A stretch of 64,000 nucleotides of DNA from Yoonia sp. I 8.24 (GCF_022096995.1 NZ_JACXGQ010000008.1:1-64000); one strand, 5' to 3'. Positions 16,501-25,646 are shown, numbered from the stretch's first letter. Made by a program: numbers and translations. Notes: a model not told the origin generated them from the letters alone.

Positions 16501-18110
16501 GCATGAAGGTCACCGACCTGATTGCAAAGCTACGCCATTCGACCAAAGGCGTGACCTTGATATCACCGCCGCCGCACCACGATATCTATTCAATCGAGGA
16601 TCTCGCGCAGTTGATCTATGATCTGAAGCAGATCAACCCGATCTGTAAGGTAACTGTGAAACTGGTTGCGGCGTCTGGTGTCGGTACGATTGCCGCAGGT
16701 GTGGCCAAGGCAAAGGCCGACGTGATCCTGATCTCAGGTCACAACGGCGGGACTGGCGCATCACCGGGTACGTCGATCAAATATGCTGGCCTTCCTTGGG
16801 AAATGGGTCTGACCGAAGCCCACCAAGTGCTTGCCATGAACAACCTGCGCGAACGGATCACGCTGCGGACCGATGGCGGCTTGCGCACAGGTCGTGACAT
16901 TGTCATGGCCGCGATGCTGGGCGCCGAAGAATACGGTATCGGCACCGCCGCGCTGATCGCGATGGGTTGCATTATGGTCCGTCAGTGTCAGTCGAACACA
17001 TGTCCGGTTGGGGTTTGCACCCAAGACCAAGCGCTGCGTGACAAGTTCACAGGCAACGCTGATAAGGTCGTGAACCTGATCACGTTCTACGCCACTGAAG
17101 TACGCGAAATCCTTGCGAGCATCGGTGCGCGTTCCTTGGACGAAGTGATTGGACGTGCTGATCTGCTGACACAAGTCAGCCGTGGTTCGGCGCATTTGGA
17201 TGATCTGGATTTGAACCCAATGCTGATCACTGTCGATGGGGCAGAAAAGATCACCTATGATCGCAACAAGCCACGCAATGCTGTTGATGACACGCTGGAC
17301 GCGCAGATCGTCAAAGATGCGGCACGTTTCTTGGAAGAGGGCGAAAAGATGCAGTTGGATTACGCCGTGCAAAACACACTGCGGACCATCGGCACGCGGA
17401 CATCTAGCCATATCGTCAAAAACTTTGGCATGCGTAACGATCTGCAACCGGATCACCTGACTGTGAAACTGCGCGGCTCTGCCGGGCAATCACTGGGGGC
17501 ATTTGCTGCACCCGGGCTTAAGCTCGAGGTATCAGGCGATGCCAACGACTATGTTGGTAAGGGGCTATCTGGCGGTACAGTCGTTGTGCGCCCACCTATG
17601 GTCAGCCCGCTGGTTGCGGCCGAAAACACGATCATCGGGAACACGGTGCTTTACGGGGCGACTGATGGCTATCTGTTCGCCGCTGGGCGCGCGGGTGAAC
17701 GGTTTGCCGTGCGGAACTCAGGCGCGACTGTCGTGATTGAGGGCTGCGGGACCAACGGTTGTGAATATATGACCGGCGGTTTGGCCGTGATCCTTGGGTC
17801 TATCGGTGCCAACTTTGGGGCCGGCATGACAGGTGGCATGGCCTATCTTTATGATCCAAAGGGCGAGGCCGCTGACCTGATCAACATGGAAACATTGGTG
17901 ACGAACCCCGTCACTGTGGACCATTGGGTGGACCAGTTGAAGTCCTTGATCGAACGCCATGGCGCAGAGACTGGCAGCCGCAAAGCCGCTGAAATCTTGC
18001 AGCATTGGGAATTGGAAAAGGACAATTTTGTCCAGATTTGCCCCAAAGAGATGCTCGTGCATCTTAAGCATCCACTGAGCGTCGAAAACGCGGCGATCCC
18101 TGCTGAATAA
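13578..18110 (+). CDS. gltB: Glutamate synthase (NADPH) large subunit
   Basis: It catalyses glutamine plus 2-oxoglutarate to two glutamates, with electrons from GltD. It is 1510 residues, the normal size. Domain order: a 33-residue propeptide, then Cys34 (HSS-CGVG), which becomes the N-terminal nucleophile of the class II glutaminase domain; a central domain; the FMN-binding synthase domain (SGHNGGTGASP and LRTDGGLRTG); the 3Fe-4S cluster (CIMVRQCQSNTCPVGVC); and the C-terminal beta-helix rich in Gly (GTNGCEYMTGG). The ATG at 13578 follows GAGGAG at good spacing. A strong terminator follows the stop. Confidence 0.98.
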   Translation: MTTYDQAWVAAEEAKRKWMTENGLYADEDEHSSCGVGLVVAIDGTASRGVVENGIDALKAIWHRGAVDADGKTGDGAGIHVQIPGPFFQDQIRRTGHEPKDGEKIAVGQVFLPRTDFGAQERCRTIVESEVLRLGHYIYGWRHVPVSTECLGEKANATRPEIEQILIRCEKDIDDEQFERELYIIRRRIEKAAAAAQINGVYICSLSCRSIIYKGMMLAEQVAEFYPDLMDERFESAFAIYHQRYSTNTFPQWSLAQPFRMLAHNGEINTLKGNVNWMKSHEIRMASGAFGDKAEDIKPIIPSGASDSSALDSVFEVLVRAGRNAPMAKTMLVPEAWAQQASDMPQAWQDMYAYCNAVMEPWDGPAALAMTDGRWVCGGLDRNGLRPLRYVVTGDGLLIAGSEVGMVPIDEATVVEKGALGPGQMIAVDMVEGKLYHDTKMKDVLSCAQPFGDWIEKVVDLTGAMGDVPEVTLFDGADLRQRQVAAGYSIEDLEQVLAPMAEDGKEMIASMGDDTPSAVLSSVYRPLSHFFRQNFSQVTNPPIDSLRETRVMSLKTRFGNLKNVLDENSSQAEILVLESPFVSNGEFDEMVSRFGGNVAFIDCTFAQGRGALSAGLQRIREEAEDAVRSGAGHLVLTDQHQDVDRVPMPMILATSAVHSGLTGKGLRTFCSINVRSAECIDPHYFAVLIGCGATTVNAYLAQDSIANRVERGLVDGTLAEAVGRYRKAVDAGLLKIMAKMGISVLSSYRGGLNFEAVGLSRAMVAEFFPGMQSRISGIGTSGIQTKVEEVHARGWKNPSDILPIGGFYKARRTGEKHAWEAQTMHMLQAACNNASYAMWQQYSKSMQSNPPIHLRDLLAIKPMAKPVPIEEVESITAIRKRFVTPGMSLGALSPESHRTLSIAMNRIGAKSDSGEGGESPDDFTPEPNGDNASAKIKQVASGRFGVTAEYLLACEELEIKVAQGAKPGEGGQLPGMKVTDLIAKLRHSTKGVTLISPPPHHDIYSIEDLAQLIYDLKQINPICKVTVKLVAASGVGTIAAGVAKAKADVILISGHNGGTGASPGTSIKYAGLPWEMGLTEAHQVLAMNNLRERITLRTDGGLRTGRDIVMAAMLGAEEYGIGTAALIAMGCIMVRQCQSNTCPVGVCTQDQALRDKFTGNADKVVNLITFYATEVREILASIGARSLDEVIGRADLLTQVSRGSAHLDDLDLNPMLITVDGAEKITYDRNKPRNAVDDTLDAQIVKDAARFLEEGEKMQLDYAVQNTLRTIGTRTSSHIVKNFGMRNDLQPDHLTVKLRGSAGQSLGAFAAPGLKLEVSGDANDYVGKGLSGGTVVVRPPMVSPLVAAENTIIGNTVLYGATDGYLFAAGRAGERFAVRNSGATVVIEGCGTNGCEYMTGGLAVILGSIGANFGAGMTGGMAYLYDPKGEAADLINMETLVTNPVTVDHWVDQLKSLIERHGAETGSRKAAEILQHWELEKDNFVQICPKEMLVHLKHPLSVENAAIPAE

Positions 18111-18116
18111 GACGAG

Positions 18117-18146
18117 AACGCCCCGCCAGCTTGGCGGGGCGTTTTT
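18117..18146 (+). terminator. Intrinsic terminator after gltB
   Basis: aacgccccgcc / ggcggggcgtt form a long G+C-rich stem around a four-base loop, followed by a run of T. It ends the gltD-gltB operon and lies just before the convergent gene. Confidence 0.92.
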
Positions 18147-18147
18147 C

Positions 18148-18534
18148 CTAAAAAACGCTATTGAGCGCAGCGGTCGGAAATATCGCGAAACCAATCAGGC
18201 CGACCCCAATTGCCCCGTAAATTGCGCCTAAGATACGTTGTTGTTTACCTGCGCTGGTAAAAAAGATCACCGCAGGTGCGGTGAGGTTCGAAAAGATGCC
18301 TACGCAAACAACGATCCATGGCATTGAACCTGATTGGGCCTGCCAAATGCCCCAGCCATATAAAATCAACAGTGAGATTGTTGAAGTACCATAAAGCCGA
18401 AACAAGGTGGTCGTGGCCACGCTGCTTGACGTTAGCGTTTCCAGTTTTAGTTGTGAGAAAAGCATGAACGGCATAATTACCGTCACAAATGTGAACCCGA
18501 TTTTGAAGATGAGTAGAATTGATATTGCAGTCAT
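18148..18534 (-). CDS. Small four-helix membrane protein of unknown function
   Basis: The 128-residue product has four hydrophobic segments (about 4-25, 47-65, 70-92, 102-120) and few charged residues, so it is an inner-membrane protein. No family-defining motif is recognised. It is divergent from the HxlR-type regulator that starts 51 bases away, an arrangement that often pairs a regulator with its target. A role as that target is inferred only. Confidence 0.65.
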   Translation of the reverse strand: MTAISILLIFKIGFTFVTVIMPFMLFSQLKLETLTSSSVATTTLFRLYGTSTISLLILYGWGIWQAQSGSMPWIVVCVGIFSNLTAPAVIFFTSAGKQQRILGAIYGAIGVGLIGFAIFPTAALNSVF

Positions 18535-18585
18535 TTTCTGAAACCTTATTTTGAACTCAGGTGTGGATAGCGAGGCTGAAACTGT

Positions 18586-19059
18586 ATGTCAAATTCAGGC
18601 ATTGGAAATTCTATACGGCGCAATGCTCCGGTACCAATGGCGCAATGCGGTGCAGCATGCGCGCTCGAAATATTGTCAGATCGTTGGACGATGCTGATCA
18701 TCCGAGAGGCGTTCTACGGTGTGATGCGTTATGAAGACATGCGTGACGATATCGGCATTCCGCGCTCAGTGCTGACCCAGAGGCTCAAACGATTGACAGA
18801 AGCTGAAGTGCTCGAGCGTATGCCATACCGCGAGGAAGGAGAGCGGACGCGCTATGGGTACCGCTTGACGTCACGCGGGCAATCACTTGGTTTGACGTTG
18901 TTGGCGCTTATGCAATGGGGGGATGAGGAGTTGCGTGATGGGTCGTCAGCAATTGCACTGCACGACAAGGAAACGGGCGCACGTCTGCGTGTTGGCCTTG
19001 TTCGTGAAGGCACTAGCGAAATTCCGCTTTCATCCGCACGTATAACACCACAGAACTAG
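18586..19059 (+). CDS. HxlR-family transcriptional regulator
   Basis: A 157-residue winged helix-turn-helix protein. The core CALEILSDRWTMLIIREAFYGVMRYEDMRDDIGIPRSVL is diagnostic of the HxlR/DUF24 family: the conserved Cys (ACALE) and GDRWT-like start, then recognition helix and the wing EEGERTRYGYRLT. The family usually senses oxidants or aldehydes through the Cys. A C-terminal tail of about 35 residues is longer than in minimal members. It probably controls itself and the divergent membrane gene through the short region between them. Confidence 0.88.
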   Translation: MSNSGIGNSIRRNAPVPMAQCGAACALEILSDRWTMLIIREAFYGVMRYEDMRDDIGIPRSVLTQRLKRLTEAEVLERMPYREEGERTRYGYRLTSRGQSLGLTLLALMQWGDEELRDGSSAIALHDKETGARLRVGLVREGTSEIPLSSARITPQN

Positions 19060-19116
19060 CCAACCATCTATGCGCAAGGGTTGACCAAGCGGCTCTCTGC
19101 ATGGCTTATGGTCCTG

Positions 19117-19869
19117 ATGGCAGAGCGTAAAAAGACACCCAAAAAGAAAGCTGCACCAAAAAAACGCAGCCCCCGCAAAACCCAACCCAGCGTGATCGCA
19201 CAGGCTTGGCGTAAGCTGTGCCGCGTTGTTTGGGGCGCGTGTTTTGCGGCGCTTGGTTTGGTGCTTTTGGCCACATTGATTTACGCAGTCGTGCCGCCGC
19301 CGGTAACACCTTACATGCTGAGTGAACGATCGCGGGTTGGGTCCATTAAATACGATTGGACCCCAATGGAACAGATCGCGCCAGTCATGGCGCGGTCCGC
19401 CGTGGCCGCAGAGGATGCAAATTTCTGTCTGCATTGGGGGCTTGATGTGGATGCCATTCGCGACGCGATGGACCGCGGGCGCGGCGGTGCGTCGACGATT
19501 TCGCAGCAGGTTATCAAGAACGCCTATCTGTGGCATGGGCGTAGCTGGCTGCGCAAAGCGATGGAGGCTCTTTGGACGCCATTGTCCGAAGCCGTCTGGA
19601 CGAAGCGCCGCATCCTTGAAATCTATTTAAACATTGCTGAATTCGACGAAGGTGTCTTTGGCGTGCAAGCCGCTGCGCGACATTATTTTGGCGTTGATGC
19701 CGCCAACCTGAACGCAACACAAGCTGCGCGCCTTGCTGCGATCTTGCCCGCGCCCAAATCACGCTCGGCTTCGAACCCGAGCCCTTATGTGCGCCAACGT
19801 ACCTCTGCAATTATCAGCGGGGCGCGCACAATCGCGGCGGATGGCCGCGCGGATTGTTTCGAAAACTGA
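19117..19869 (+). CDS. mtgA: Monofunctional peptidoglycan glycosyltransferase
   Basis: It polymerises lipid II into glycan strands at the outer face of the inner membrane. A Lys/Arg/Pro-rich cytoplasmic stretch (KKTPKKKAAPKKR) is followed by one membrane anchor (LGLVLLATLIYAVV), then a GT51 domain with AAEDANFCLHWGLD (catalytic Glu), GASTISQQVIKN, and the RRILEIYLNIAEF motif. No transpeptidase domain follows, and the length is typical for MtgA. The ATG at 19117 (MAERKK) is chosen; in-frame TTG 19081 and ATG 19108 are alternatives, and none has a clear ribosome-binding site. Confidence 0.94.
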   Translation: MAERKKTPKKKAAPKKRSPRKTQPSVIAQAWRKLCRVVWGACFAALGLVLLATLIYAVVPPPVTPYMLSERSRVGSIKYDWTPMEQIAPVMARSAVAAEDANFCLHWGLDVDAIRDAMDRGRGGASTISQQVIKNAYLWHGRSWLRKAMEALWTPLSEAVWTKRRILEIYLNIAEFDEGVFGVQAAARHYFGVDAANLNATQAARLAAILPAPKSRSASNPSPYVRQRTSAIISGARTIAADGRADCFEN

Positions 19870-19932
19870 TCCAACCATTGAATCGGGGCGTTCCATGCTG
19901 CATTGAGGGGAAAACCGATTTGTGAGCCCGTC

Positions 19933-20598
19933 ATGAACACCCTGTACCATTACCCATTGTCCCCGTTTTCGCGCAAAGTGCGGCTTTGCCTTGCTGAAAA
20001 GAAGATCGAAGTCGGCCTTGTCGAAGAACGCTATTGGGAACAGGACGCTGATTTCTTGCGCCGCAATCCGGCGGGAAAAATCCCCGTTCTCAAAATGGAT
20101 GGCCGGACGATGGCCGATAGCGCGGCGATTTGCGAGTATCTCGAAGAAAAGTTCCCGACGCCCGCGCTTTTGCCCAAAGACCTTGATGCGCGTTACGAAG
20201 CGCGCCGGATTGTTGGCTGGTTTGATGATAAGTTCTACCACGAGGTCACCAGCAAGCTGATCGGCGAACGGGTTTACCGCAAGGTGATGGGCACCGGGTA
20301 TCCCGATAGTGCGAATGTAAAATCAGGCGCGCGCGCGATCAAATACCATCTCGATTATATGATTTATTTGCTCGAAGATCGCCGCTGGCTGGCGGGCAAT
20401 GAAATGACCATCGCAGATTTCGCAGCGGCGGCGCATTTATCTTGTCTGGATTATACCAGCGACGTTGATTGGAACCGTTCCGATATCGTCAAGGATTGGT
20501 ACGCTAAGATCAAATCGCGCCCAGCCTTTCGGTCGCTATTGGCCGATGAGGTGCCCGGTTTCCAACCGGCGGCGCATTACGCTGATCTTGATTTTTAG
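19933..20598 (+). CDS. Glutathione S-transferase family protein
   Basis: A cytosolic GST of 221 residues. The thioredoxin-like N-terminal domain shows YHYPLSPFSRKVRL (catalytic Ser/Tyr region), the cis-Pro loop NPAGKIPVL, and the glutathione-binding DSAAICEYLEE. The all-helical C-terminal domain carries the N-capping box LAGNEMTIADFAAAAHL. The substrate is not evident. The ATG at 19933 begins directly before the first strand. queG starts seven bases after the stop, so the two are probably co-transcribed. Confidence 0.92.
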   Translation: MNTLYHYPLSPFSRKVRLCLAEKKIEVGLVEERYWEQDADFLRRNPAGKIPVLKMDGRTMADSAAICEYLEEKFPTPALLPKDLDARYEARRIVGWFDDKFYHEVTSKLIGERVYRKVMGTGYPDSANVKSGARAIKYHLDYMIYLLEDRRWLAGNEMTIADFAAAAHLSCLDYTSDVDWNRSDIVKDWYAKIKSRPAFRSLLADEVPGFQPAAHYADLDF

Positions 20599-20604
20599 AC
20601 GGGT

Positions 20605-21651
20605 GTGAAAGAACGCCTGATCACCTACGCCCAAGAGGCCGGGTTCGCCAAAGTTGGTATTTGCCGCCCCGATGCGGTGCCTGAAATAGCCGAGCGCTTG
20701 GCAGATTTTGTCGCAGCCGACATGCACGGGCAAATGGCATGGATGGCCGAACGAATGCACTGGCGCGGTAACCCCGCCGCGCTATGGCCCGAAGCGAAGT
20801 CCGTGATCATGTTGGCCGAGCCCTATACGCCTGAACATGACCCGCTTGCGGTGCTTGAACAACCAGACCGTGCTGCGATTAGCGTTTACGCGCAGGGGCG
20901 CGATTATCATGATATCGTTAAAAAGCGACTCAAACGGGTCGGGCGCTGGCTGATCGAACAGGTACCTGACGCGCAGATTAAGGTTTTTGTAGATACGGCC
21001 CCCGTGATGGAAAAGCCGTTGGCACAGGCCGCTGGGCTCGGCTGGCAGGGAAAACACACCAATGTCTTGGGGCGCGATCTGGGGTCGTGGTTCTTTCTGG
21101 GCGCAATATTTACGACGGTTGCGCTGGAACCGGACACGGCTGAGGTTAGCCATTGTGGCAGTTGCACCGCGTGTTTGGATATCTGTCCGACCGATGCATT
21201 CCCCGCGCCCTATCAGCTCGATCCGCGGCGCTGTATTTCGTATCTGACGATTGAACATAAAGGCCCGGTTGACGCGGAATTGCGCGGCCTCATGGGGAAC
21301 CGCATTTACGGGTGCGATGATTGTTTGGGCGTGTGCCCGTGGAACAAATTCGCGCAAGAAGGTCGGGATGCACGTTATGCTGCGCGCGAGGATCTCATCG
21401 CGCCGCCGCTTGATGAACTTGCCGGGTTAGATGATACCGCATTTCGCGCACGGTTTTCGGGGTCCCCGATCAAACGGATTGGGCGGGACCGCTTTGTGCG
21501 CAATGTGGCTTATGCCATTGGCAATTCGGGCGACCCCAGCCTTGCGGATGGAGTCGCCCGACTCGTTGAAGATCCAGACCCGGCCGTCGCTGATGCGGCG
21601 CGTTGGGCGTTAGAGCGCCTAGGTAGCGTTGCGGCGCACGGCGGCGAATGA
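20605..21651 (+). CDS. queG: Epoxyqueuosine reductase
   Basis: It reduces epoxyqueuosine to queuosine in tRNA, the last step of queuosine synthesis, using cobalamin and Fe-S clusters. Visible marks are the N-terminal cobalamin-binding region ([15 protein letters not shown], catalytic Asp in [14 protein letters not shown]), WQGKHTNVL, and two ferredoxin-like clusters ([12 protein letters not shown] and [10 protein letters not shown]). A C-terminal HEAT-like helix segment follows. Start is GTG. The 3' end overlaps the convergent desaturase gene by 33 bases. Confidence 0.96.
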   Translation: MKERLITYAQEAGFAKVGICRPDAVPEIAERLADFVAADMHGQMAWMAERMHWRGNPAALWPEAKSVIMLAEPYTPEHDPLAVLEQPDRAAISVYAQGRDYHDIVKKRLKRVGRWLIEQVPDAQIKVFVDTAPVMEKPLAQAAGLGWQGKHTNVLGRDLGSWFFLGAIFTTVALEPDTAEVSHCGSCTACLDICPTDAFPAPYQLDPRRCISYLTIEHKGPVDAELRGLMGNRIYGCDDCLGVCPWNKFAQEGRDARYAAREDLIAPPLDELAGLDDTAFRARFSGSPIKRIGRDRFVRNVAYAIGNSGDPSLADGVARLVEDPDPAVADAARWALERLGSVAAHGGE

Positions 21652-22644
21652 CACCAAGCGACGTTTCTTTTCGTCCCAAAGATCAAGGCTCGCACATTTC
21701 AAGCTTTCTAGAATGGTCATACGGCTGACCTCTACCAATTCTTCGTGGTCGCGTAGAACTTCTGTCAGGCGATAGAATGGAATGCGGCTATACAGGTGGT
21801 GCACATGGTGGATGCCGATATTGGCGGTGAACCAGCGCAAAATCGGCGGCAGATCATAGTGTGAACTCCCGTGCAGCGCGGCCTCGTGCAGTTGCCAATC
21901 CTCTTCATGATCCCACTGCGTTGTTTCAAACTGGTGCTGGACGTAAAACAGCCAAACACCCACAGAGGCCGCAATCAGTGTTGTGGGCAAGAAAACAAGG
22001 AACAATGCCTGAAACCCGCCAAAGTAGACGATGATGCTGAGTGCAGCGACAATGGCTGCATTTGTGCCCATTGCGCTAATCCAATATTTCTTGCCCTGAT
22101 CCATCAAGCCAAGTGGCAGGCGGTTTTGCAGGAAGAACAGATATGTCGGCCCCAGCCCAAACATGACAAGCGGATGCCGATACGCGCGGTACATAAAGCG
22201 ACCAAATGGGGTGCGCTGGTGATATTCTTCAACGGTCAGTGTCATCACATCGCCGATGCCGCGGTGATCAAGATCGCCTGCGTGGCTATGGTGGATCGAA
22301 TGCGAGCGGCGCCAAACGTCATAGGGGGTAAGTGTAACCACCCCCAAAACGCGTCCAACCCAGTCGCTGACTGTGCGGTTGCCATAGAACGACCCATGCC
22401 CGCAGTCGTGTTGAATGCAAAAAAGACGCAGCAAAAAGCATCCATTCAGGGCTGAGATCAGGAAGGCCCCGAAATAGCTGTATTGGGCGACCCAACATGC
22501 CAGCACCCAAAGCCCCACAAATGGAACAAAGCTAACCGCGAGTTCAAGGCTGCTGCGCAGGCTGTTTGGCTCGCGGTAGCCGGCCAAAATGCGCACCCAG
22601 TCGCGGGCATTTGAGGTGGGGAGAACGGTGTTATCTTTGGGCAT
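21619..22644 (-). CDS. Fatty acid desaturase
   Basis: A membrane di-iron enzyme that introduces double bonds into acyl chains. The three His boxes are present: HDCGH (about residue 75), HSIHHSH (about 111), and HHVHH near the end, with four or more hydrophobic segments between them. The 341-residue form starts at ATG 22644 with AAGAAG upstream; a longer form to 22767 would add an unlikely N-terminus. Relatives modify membrane lipids in response to cold. The exact position of desaturation cannot be read. Confidence 0.92.
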   Translation of the reverse strand: MPKDNTVLPTSNARDWVRILAGYREPNSLRSSLELAVSFVPFVGLWVLACWVAQYSYFGAFLISALNGCFLLRLFCIQHDCGHGSFYGNRTVSDWVGRVLGVVTLTPYDVWRRSHSIHHSHAGDLDHRGIGDVMTLTVEEYHQRTPFGRFMYRAYRHPLVMFGLGPTYLFFLQNRLPLGLMDQGKKYWISAMGTNAAIVAALSIIVYFGGFQALFLVFLPTTLIAASVGVWLFYVQHQFETTQWDHEEDWQLHEAALHGSSHYDLPPILRWFTANIGIHHVHHLYSRIPFYRLTEVLRDHEELVEVSRMTILESLKCASLDLWDEKKRRLVSFAAVRRNAT

Positions 22645-22757
22645 AGGATGCTTCTTATTGTGACTTCGTATCGGATAGCTTAACGCCGAGCGATAGCAAG
22701 CAATAAAGGCTTCATTGTGTTGGTGTGTCGCACTAAGGTGCCCAAAAGGATACAAAC

Positions 22758-23678
22758 ATGCAGCCACTGCGCGGAATTCTTCTTAAGGTACTGTCGGTAT
22801 GCATGTTTATGGCCATGGCGAGCCTGATCAAAGCTGCATCATCTGAGGTGCCCCCGGGCGAAGCGGTGTTCTTTCGGTCATTTTTTGCGATCCCGATCAT
22901 TTTGGGATGGCTGTCCCTGCGAGGAGAGCTGAAAAACGGGTGGAAAACCGCCAACCCAATGGGTCATTTTTGGCGTGGATTGGTCGGCACAACGGCCATG
23001 GGCCTAGGGTTCACGGGGCTTGGTCTTTTGCCCTTGCCTGAAGTGACGGCCATTGGTTATGCGGCCCCGCTGCTCGTGGTCGTGTTCGCCGCGATGTTTT
23101 TAAACGAACAGGTTGGCATTTTTCGATTGTCGGCGGTGGCATTGGGGATGGTTGGCGTGTTGATCGTACTTTCGCCACGGCTGTCAGTGGGCGCGTCAAT
23201 GGGGACATCGGAAACATTGGGCGCGGTTGTCGTGCTCATGGGGGCTGTTATGGCTGCTTTGGCACAGGTGTTTGTGCGCAAACTGGTCGCGACCGAAGGC
23301 ACTGCTGCGATCGTATTTTGGTTTAGTATTACCTCGGCGCTGCTCTCGCTGTTGACGATTCCATGGGGGTGGGTGCTGCCCTCTGCCGCCGCCGCGTCGA
23401 TGCTGGTTTTGGCGGGCTTGCTCGGGGGCATGGGGCAGATATTTTTGACTTCAAGCTACCGTTTTGCGGATGCGTCGCTTGTCGCGCCTTTTGACTACAG
23501 CTCAATGATTCTTGCTTTGGGAATCGGTTACTTTGTCTTTGACGAGGTTCCGACGCACACGATGATCTTGGGCGCGGCAGTGGTCATTCTGGCGGGTGTT
23601 TTGATTATCTGGCGCGAACAACGCTTGGGGCTTAAGCGCGCACAGCAACGCAAGGCTACTGGCAACGTCGGCAGTTAG
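22758..23678 (+). CDS. EamA-family (DMT superfamily) transporter
   Basis: A 306-residue inner-membrane protein with ten hydrophobic segments in two repeated EamA halves. Typical features are the charged FFRSFFAIP at the end of helix two, LPLPEVTAIGYAAPLLVVVFAA, FVRKL opening the second half, and SLVAPFDYSSMILA. Family members export amino acids or other metabolites; the substrate is unknown. It starts divergently close to the desaturase. Confidence 0.9.
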   Translation: MQPLRGILLKVLSVCMFMAMASLIKAASSEVPPGEAVFFRSFFAIPIILGWLSLRGELKNGWKTANPMGHFWRGLVGTTAMGLGFTGLGLLPLPEVTAIGYAAPLLVVVFAAMFLNEQVGIFRLSAVALGMVGVLIVLSPRLSVGASMGTSETLGAVVVLMGAVMAALAQVFVRKLVATEGTAAIVFWFSITSALLSLLTIPWGWVLPSAAAASMLVLAGLLGGMGQIFLTSSYRFADASLVAPFDYSSMILALGIGYFVFDEVPTHTMILGAAVVILAGVLIIWREQRLGLKRAQQRKATGNVGS

Positions 23679-24280
23679 CGGCGCGAAATCTTGCGCATGA
23701 TCCCCGAAATTCTGCGAGGGAATCCCGGTGCCGTGCTGGGCACATCTAACTGAGCGTGCGCATATTTGATCCAAAGATCAGGGGCGTTTTCAGGGTTCAA
23801 GCTTTCAGAGAGCTGCAACGGTTTTCCGCCTTTGGGATCCAAAAAACGGAGCGGGATACGAAACGGTAGTGACCCACGCTGACGCGCGATAACCTTTTGA
23901 TGTATAATGGAAATATGTCGTAACGGCGCATCACGTTCCTCGACCTTTAGCCGATGGGTGCGAAAGAAACCGGTATCCCAATTGATCAGGCAACGCGCAA
24001 AAATTTGGTCGGAACTCGGGTGTGGCGGCAAGGCAGTCGGCGAATCAAGATACTGCGCTGGATTGCTGCGATAGAAGGCATGGGCAGCGACCGCGAAATC
24101 GCATTCTGGCTGGCACAGCATCCAAGAAATGAGCGTATTATGCGAGGCAAACCGCGCACGTCTGATGGTATCAAGCCATAGATCTTGCGGTGCCCCTTTC
24201 AGGACCTGTCTGATTGCGTTTTCGGATTGCGGAAGGCTAAAAGATTGGCCCGGGGTGGGCTTAGATACCGGTTGATTCAT
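23675..24280 (-). CDS. Conserved-looking protein of unknown function
   Basis: The 201-residue product has no signal peptide or membrane segment. It is rich in Trp, Arg and Pro and contains DLWLDTIRRARFASHNTLISW and a hydrophobic-charged pattern typical of a soluble folded protein. No family is recognised. It is convergent with the EamA gene, the stop codons overlapping by four bases. GTG 24286 is an alternative start. Confidence 0.6.
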   Translation of the reverse strand: MNQPVSKPTPGQSFSLPQSENAIRQVLKGAPQDLWLDTIRRARFASHNTLISWMLCQPECDFAVAAHAFYRSNPAQYLDSPTALPPHPSSDQIFARCLINWDTGFFRTHRLKVEERDAPLRHISIIHQKVIARQRGSLPFRIPLRFLDPKGGKPLQLSESLNPENAPDLWIKYAHAQLDVPSTAPGFPRRISGIMRKISRR

Positions 24281-24453
24281 TGACACACTACACTGATTAC
24301 GCGGTCCTTATATTGTATTTACAAATGAAGGGCTGGCGTGAAGGCGACAAATATTTGAAATGTGATCGCTGTAACAAATTAAGACATCGCTGTTATTGGC
24401 GCCATGAGGAGGAAATTGTGGTATAGTGATCGTCCATGACGGAGGAATCAAAG

Positions 24454-24633
24454 ATGAAACATCTGCTGGATAAACCTGATCAACCCACCGAAATTACGAC
24501 GAAACGGTTGCTTGCGGTCGCACATTGCCGCAAACCAAGGCTGCAAAGCCTGACCTTACAGCGGCGCGCACGTCAGCGTGGCGGCGACGGTTTGACGCAC
24601 GCGTACCGCGCGCCAAAACAGTGGCAATCTTAG
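24454..24633 (+). CDS. Possible small protein (59 residues), doubtful
   Basis: GGAGGA lies at ideal distance before the ATG at 24454, and a TATAGT box with TTG nearby precedes it, so a transcript and a start look real. The N-terminal part (MKHLLDKPDQPTEITTKRLL) is normal. The later part is Arg- and Gln-rich, and another frame from 24480 (TSAWRRRFDARVPRAKT) looks equally plausible, which suggests a frameshift. It ends at the convergent ilvE stop. Confidence 0.35.
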   Translation: MKHLLDKPDQPTEITTKRLLAVAHCRKPRLQSLTLQRRARQRGGDGLTHAYRAPKQWQS

Positions 24634-25499
24634 GCGCGTACGAGCTGTTCGTATTCTTGCGCGATTTCACGGGTGAGCGCGCCGACCTCGAATGTGTAAT
24701 CACCGATTTGCCCAACGGGGGTAACTTCGGCGGCCGTGCCCGTTAGCCAGCATTGTTCAAAATCAGCTAGTTCTTCAGGCATGATGCGGCGGACGTGGAC
24801 CTTGATGCCTTTGGCCTCGAGCATGCCGATGACGGTCTGGCGGGTGATTCCGTTCAGGATCGCATCCGGATCGGGGGTGTGGACCTCGCCGTCTTTGACA
24901 AAAAAGATGTTCGCGCCCGTCGCTTCGGCAACATAGCCGCGATAGTCCATGAACAGCGCATCCGAGCAGCCTTTGGCCTCGGCTGCGTGTTTGGACATGG
25001 TGCAGATCATATAAAGACCGGCGGCCTTGGCGGCAGTTGGGATTGTTTCGGGAGATGGGCGTTTCCATTTCGCGATGTCGAGCTTGGCGCCCTTCATCTT
25101 TGCGTCGCCGTAATAGGCACCCCATTCCCACGCGGCAACGGCCATGCGCACCGGGTTTTTGTTGGATGCAACGCCCATATCTTCGCCAGCACCGCGCCAA
25201 GCCACAACGCGTACATAGGCGTCGGTCCAGCCGTTGGCCTCAAGCACGTCATATTTGGCTTTTTCGATTTCGGCGACGGAATAAGGGATTTCCATATCTA
25301 GCAATTCACCAGATTTGATCAGGCGCTCTGAATGCTCCACTGATTTGAAGATCTTGCCTTCGTAGCAACGCTCGCCTTCAAAAACGGAAGACGCATAGTG
25401 CATGGCATGTGTGAGGATGTGGACATTAGCGTCGCGCCATTCAACTAATTGGCCGTCCATCCAGATTTTACCGTCACGATCATCATATGCAGCGCCCAT
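24630..25499 (-). CDS. ilvE: Branched-chain amino acid aminotransferase
   Basis: A class IV PLP enzyme that transaminates leucine, isoleucine and valine with 2-oxoglutarate in the cytoplasm. Diagnostic parts are MHYASSVFEGERCY, VAAWEWGAYYG, the PLP-lysine region PTAAKAAGLY, VAEATGANIFFVKDG, and ILNGITRQTVIGM. The ATG at 25499 follows GGGAGG at seven bases and gives 289 residues. It is divergent from petP, with a shared motif in the intervening 147 bases. Confidence 0.95.
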   Translation of the reverse strand: MGAAYDDRDGKIWMDGQLVEWRDANVHILTHAMHYASSVFEGERCYEGKIFKSVEHSERLIKSGELLDMEIPYSVAEIEKAKYDVLEANGWTDAYVRVVAWRGAGEDMGVASNKNPVRMAVAAWEWGAYYGDAKMKGAKLDIAKWKRPSPETIPTAAKAAGLYMICTMSKHAAEAKGCSDALFMDYRGYVAEATGANIFFVKDGEVHTPDPDAILNGITRQTVIGMLEAKGIKVHVRRIMPEELADFEQCWLTGTAAEVTPVGQIGDYTFEVGALTREIAQEYEQLVRA

Positions 25500-25537
25500 C
25501 GTTGCCTCCCGTAGAATTTGCATTTATTACGACAATA

Positions 25538-25549
25538 GGTCCGATTTGG
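25538..25549 (+). promoter_or_regulatory. Shared 12-mer GGTCCGATTTGG between ilvE and petP
   Basis: Identical to the 12 bases at 10597-10608 before gltD. It lies 39 bases upstream of the ilvE start and is followed by ACATTATATTG. Both places control genes of nitrogen or amino-acid metabolism, so a common regulator is possible. Confidence 0.3.
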
Positions 25550-25646
25550 ACATTATATTGCGTGTTTTCGCGGATTCGCTAGCAGTTGATTCTTGGAAAG
25601 TCAATAAAGCTGACGTATTGTGACTTGAACGCGAGGGGGAAAGCGC

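Noticed and set aside
24525-24746. Alternative forward ORF overlapping the 3' end of ilvE
   Set aside because: TTG start without a ribosome-binding site, and its second half is antisense to ilvE. It may only reflect a frameshifted small gene.
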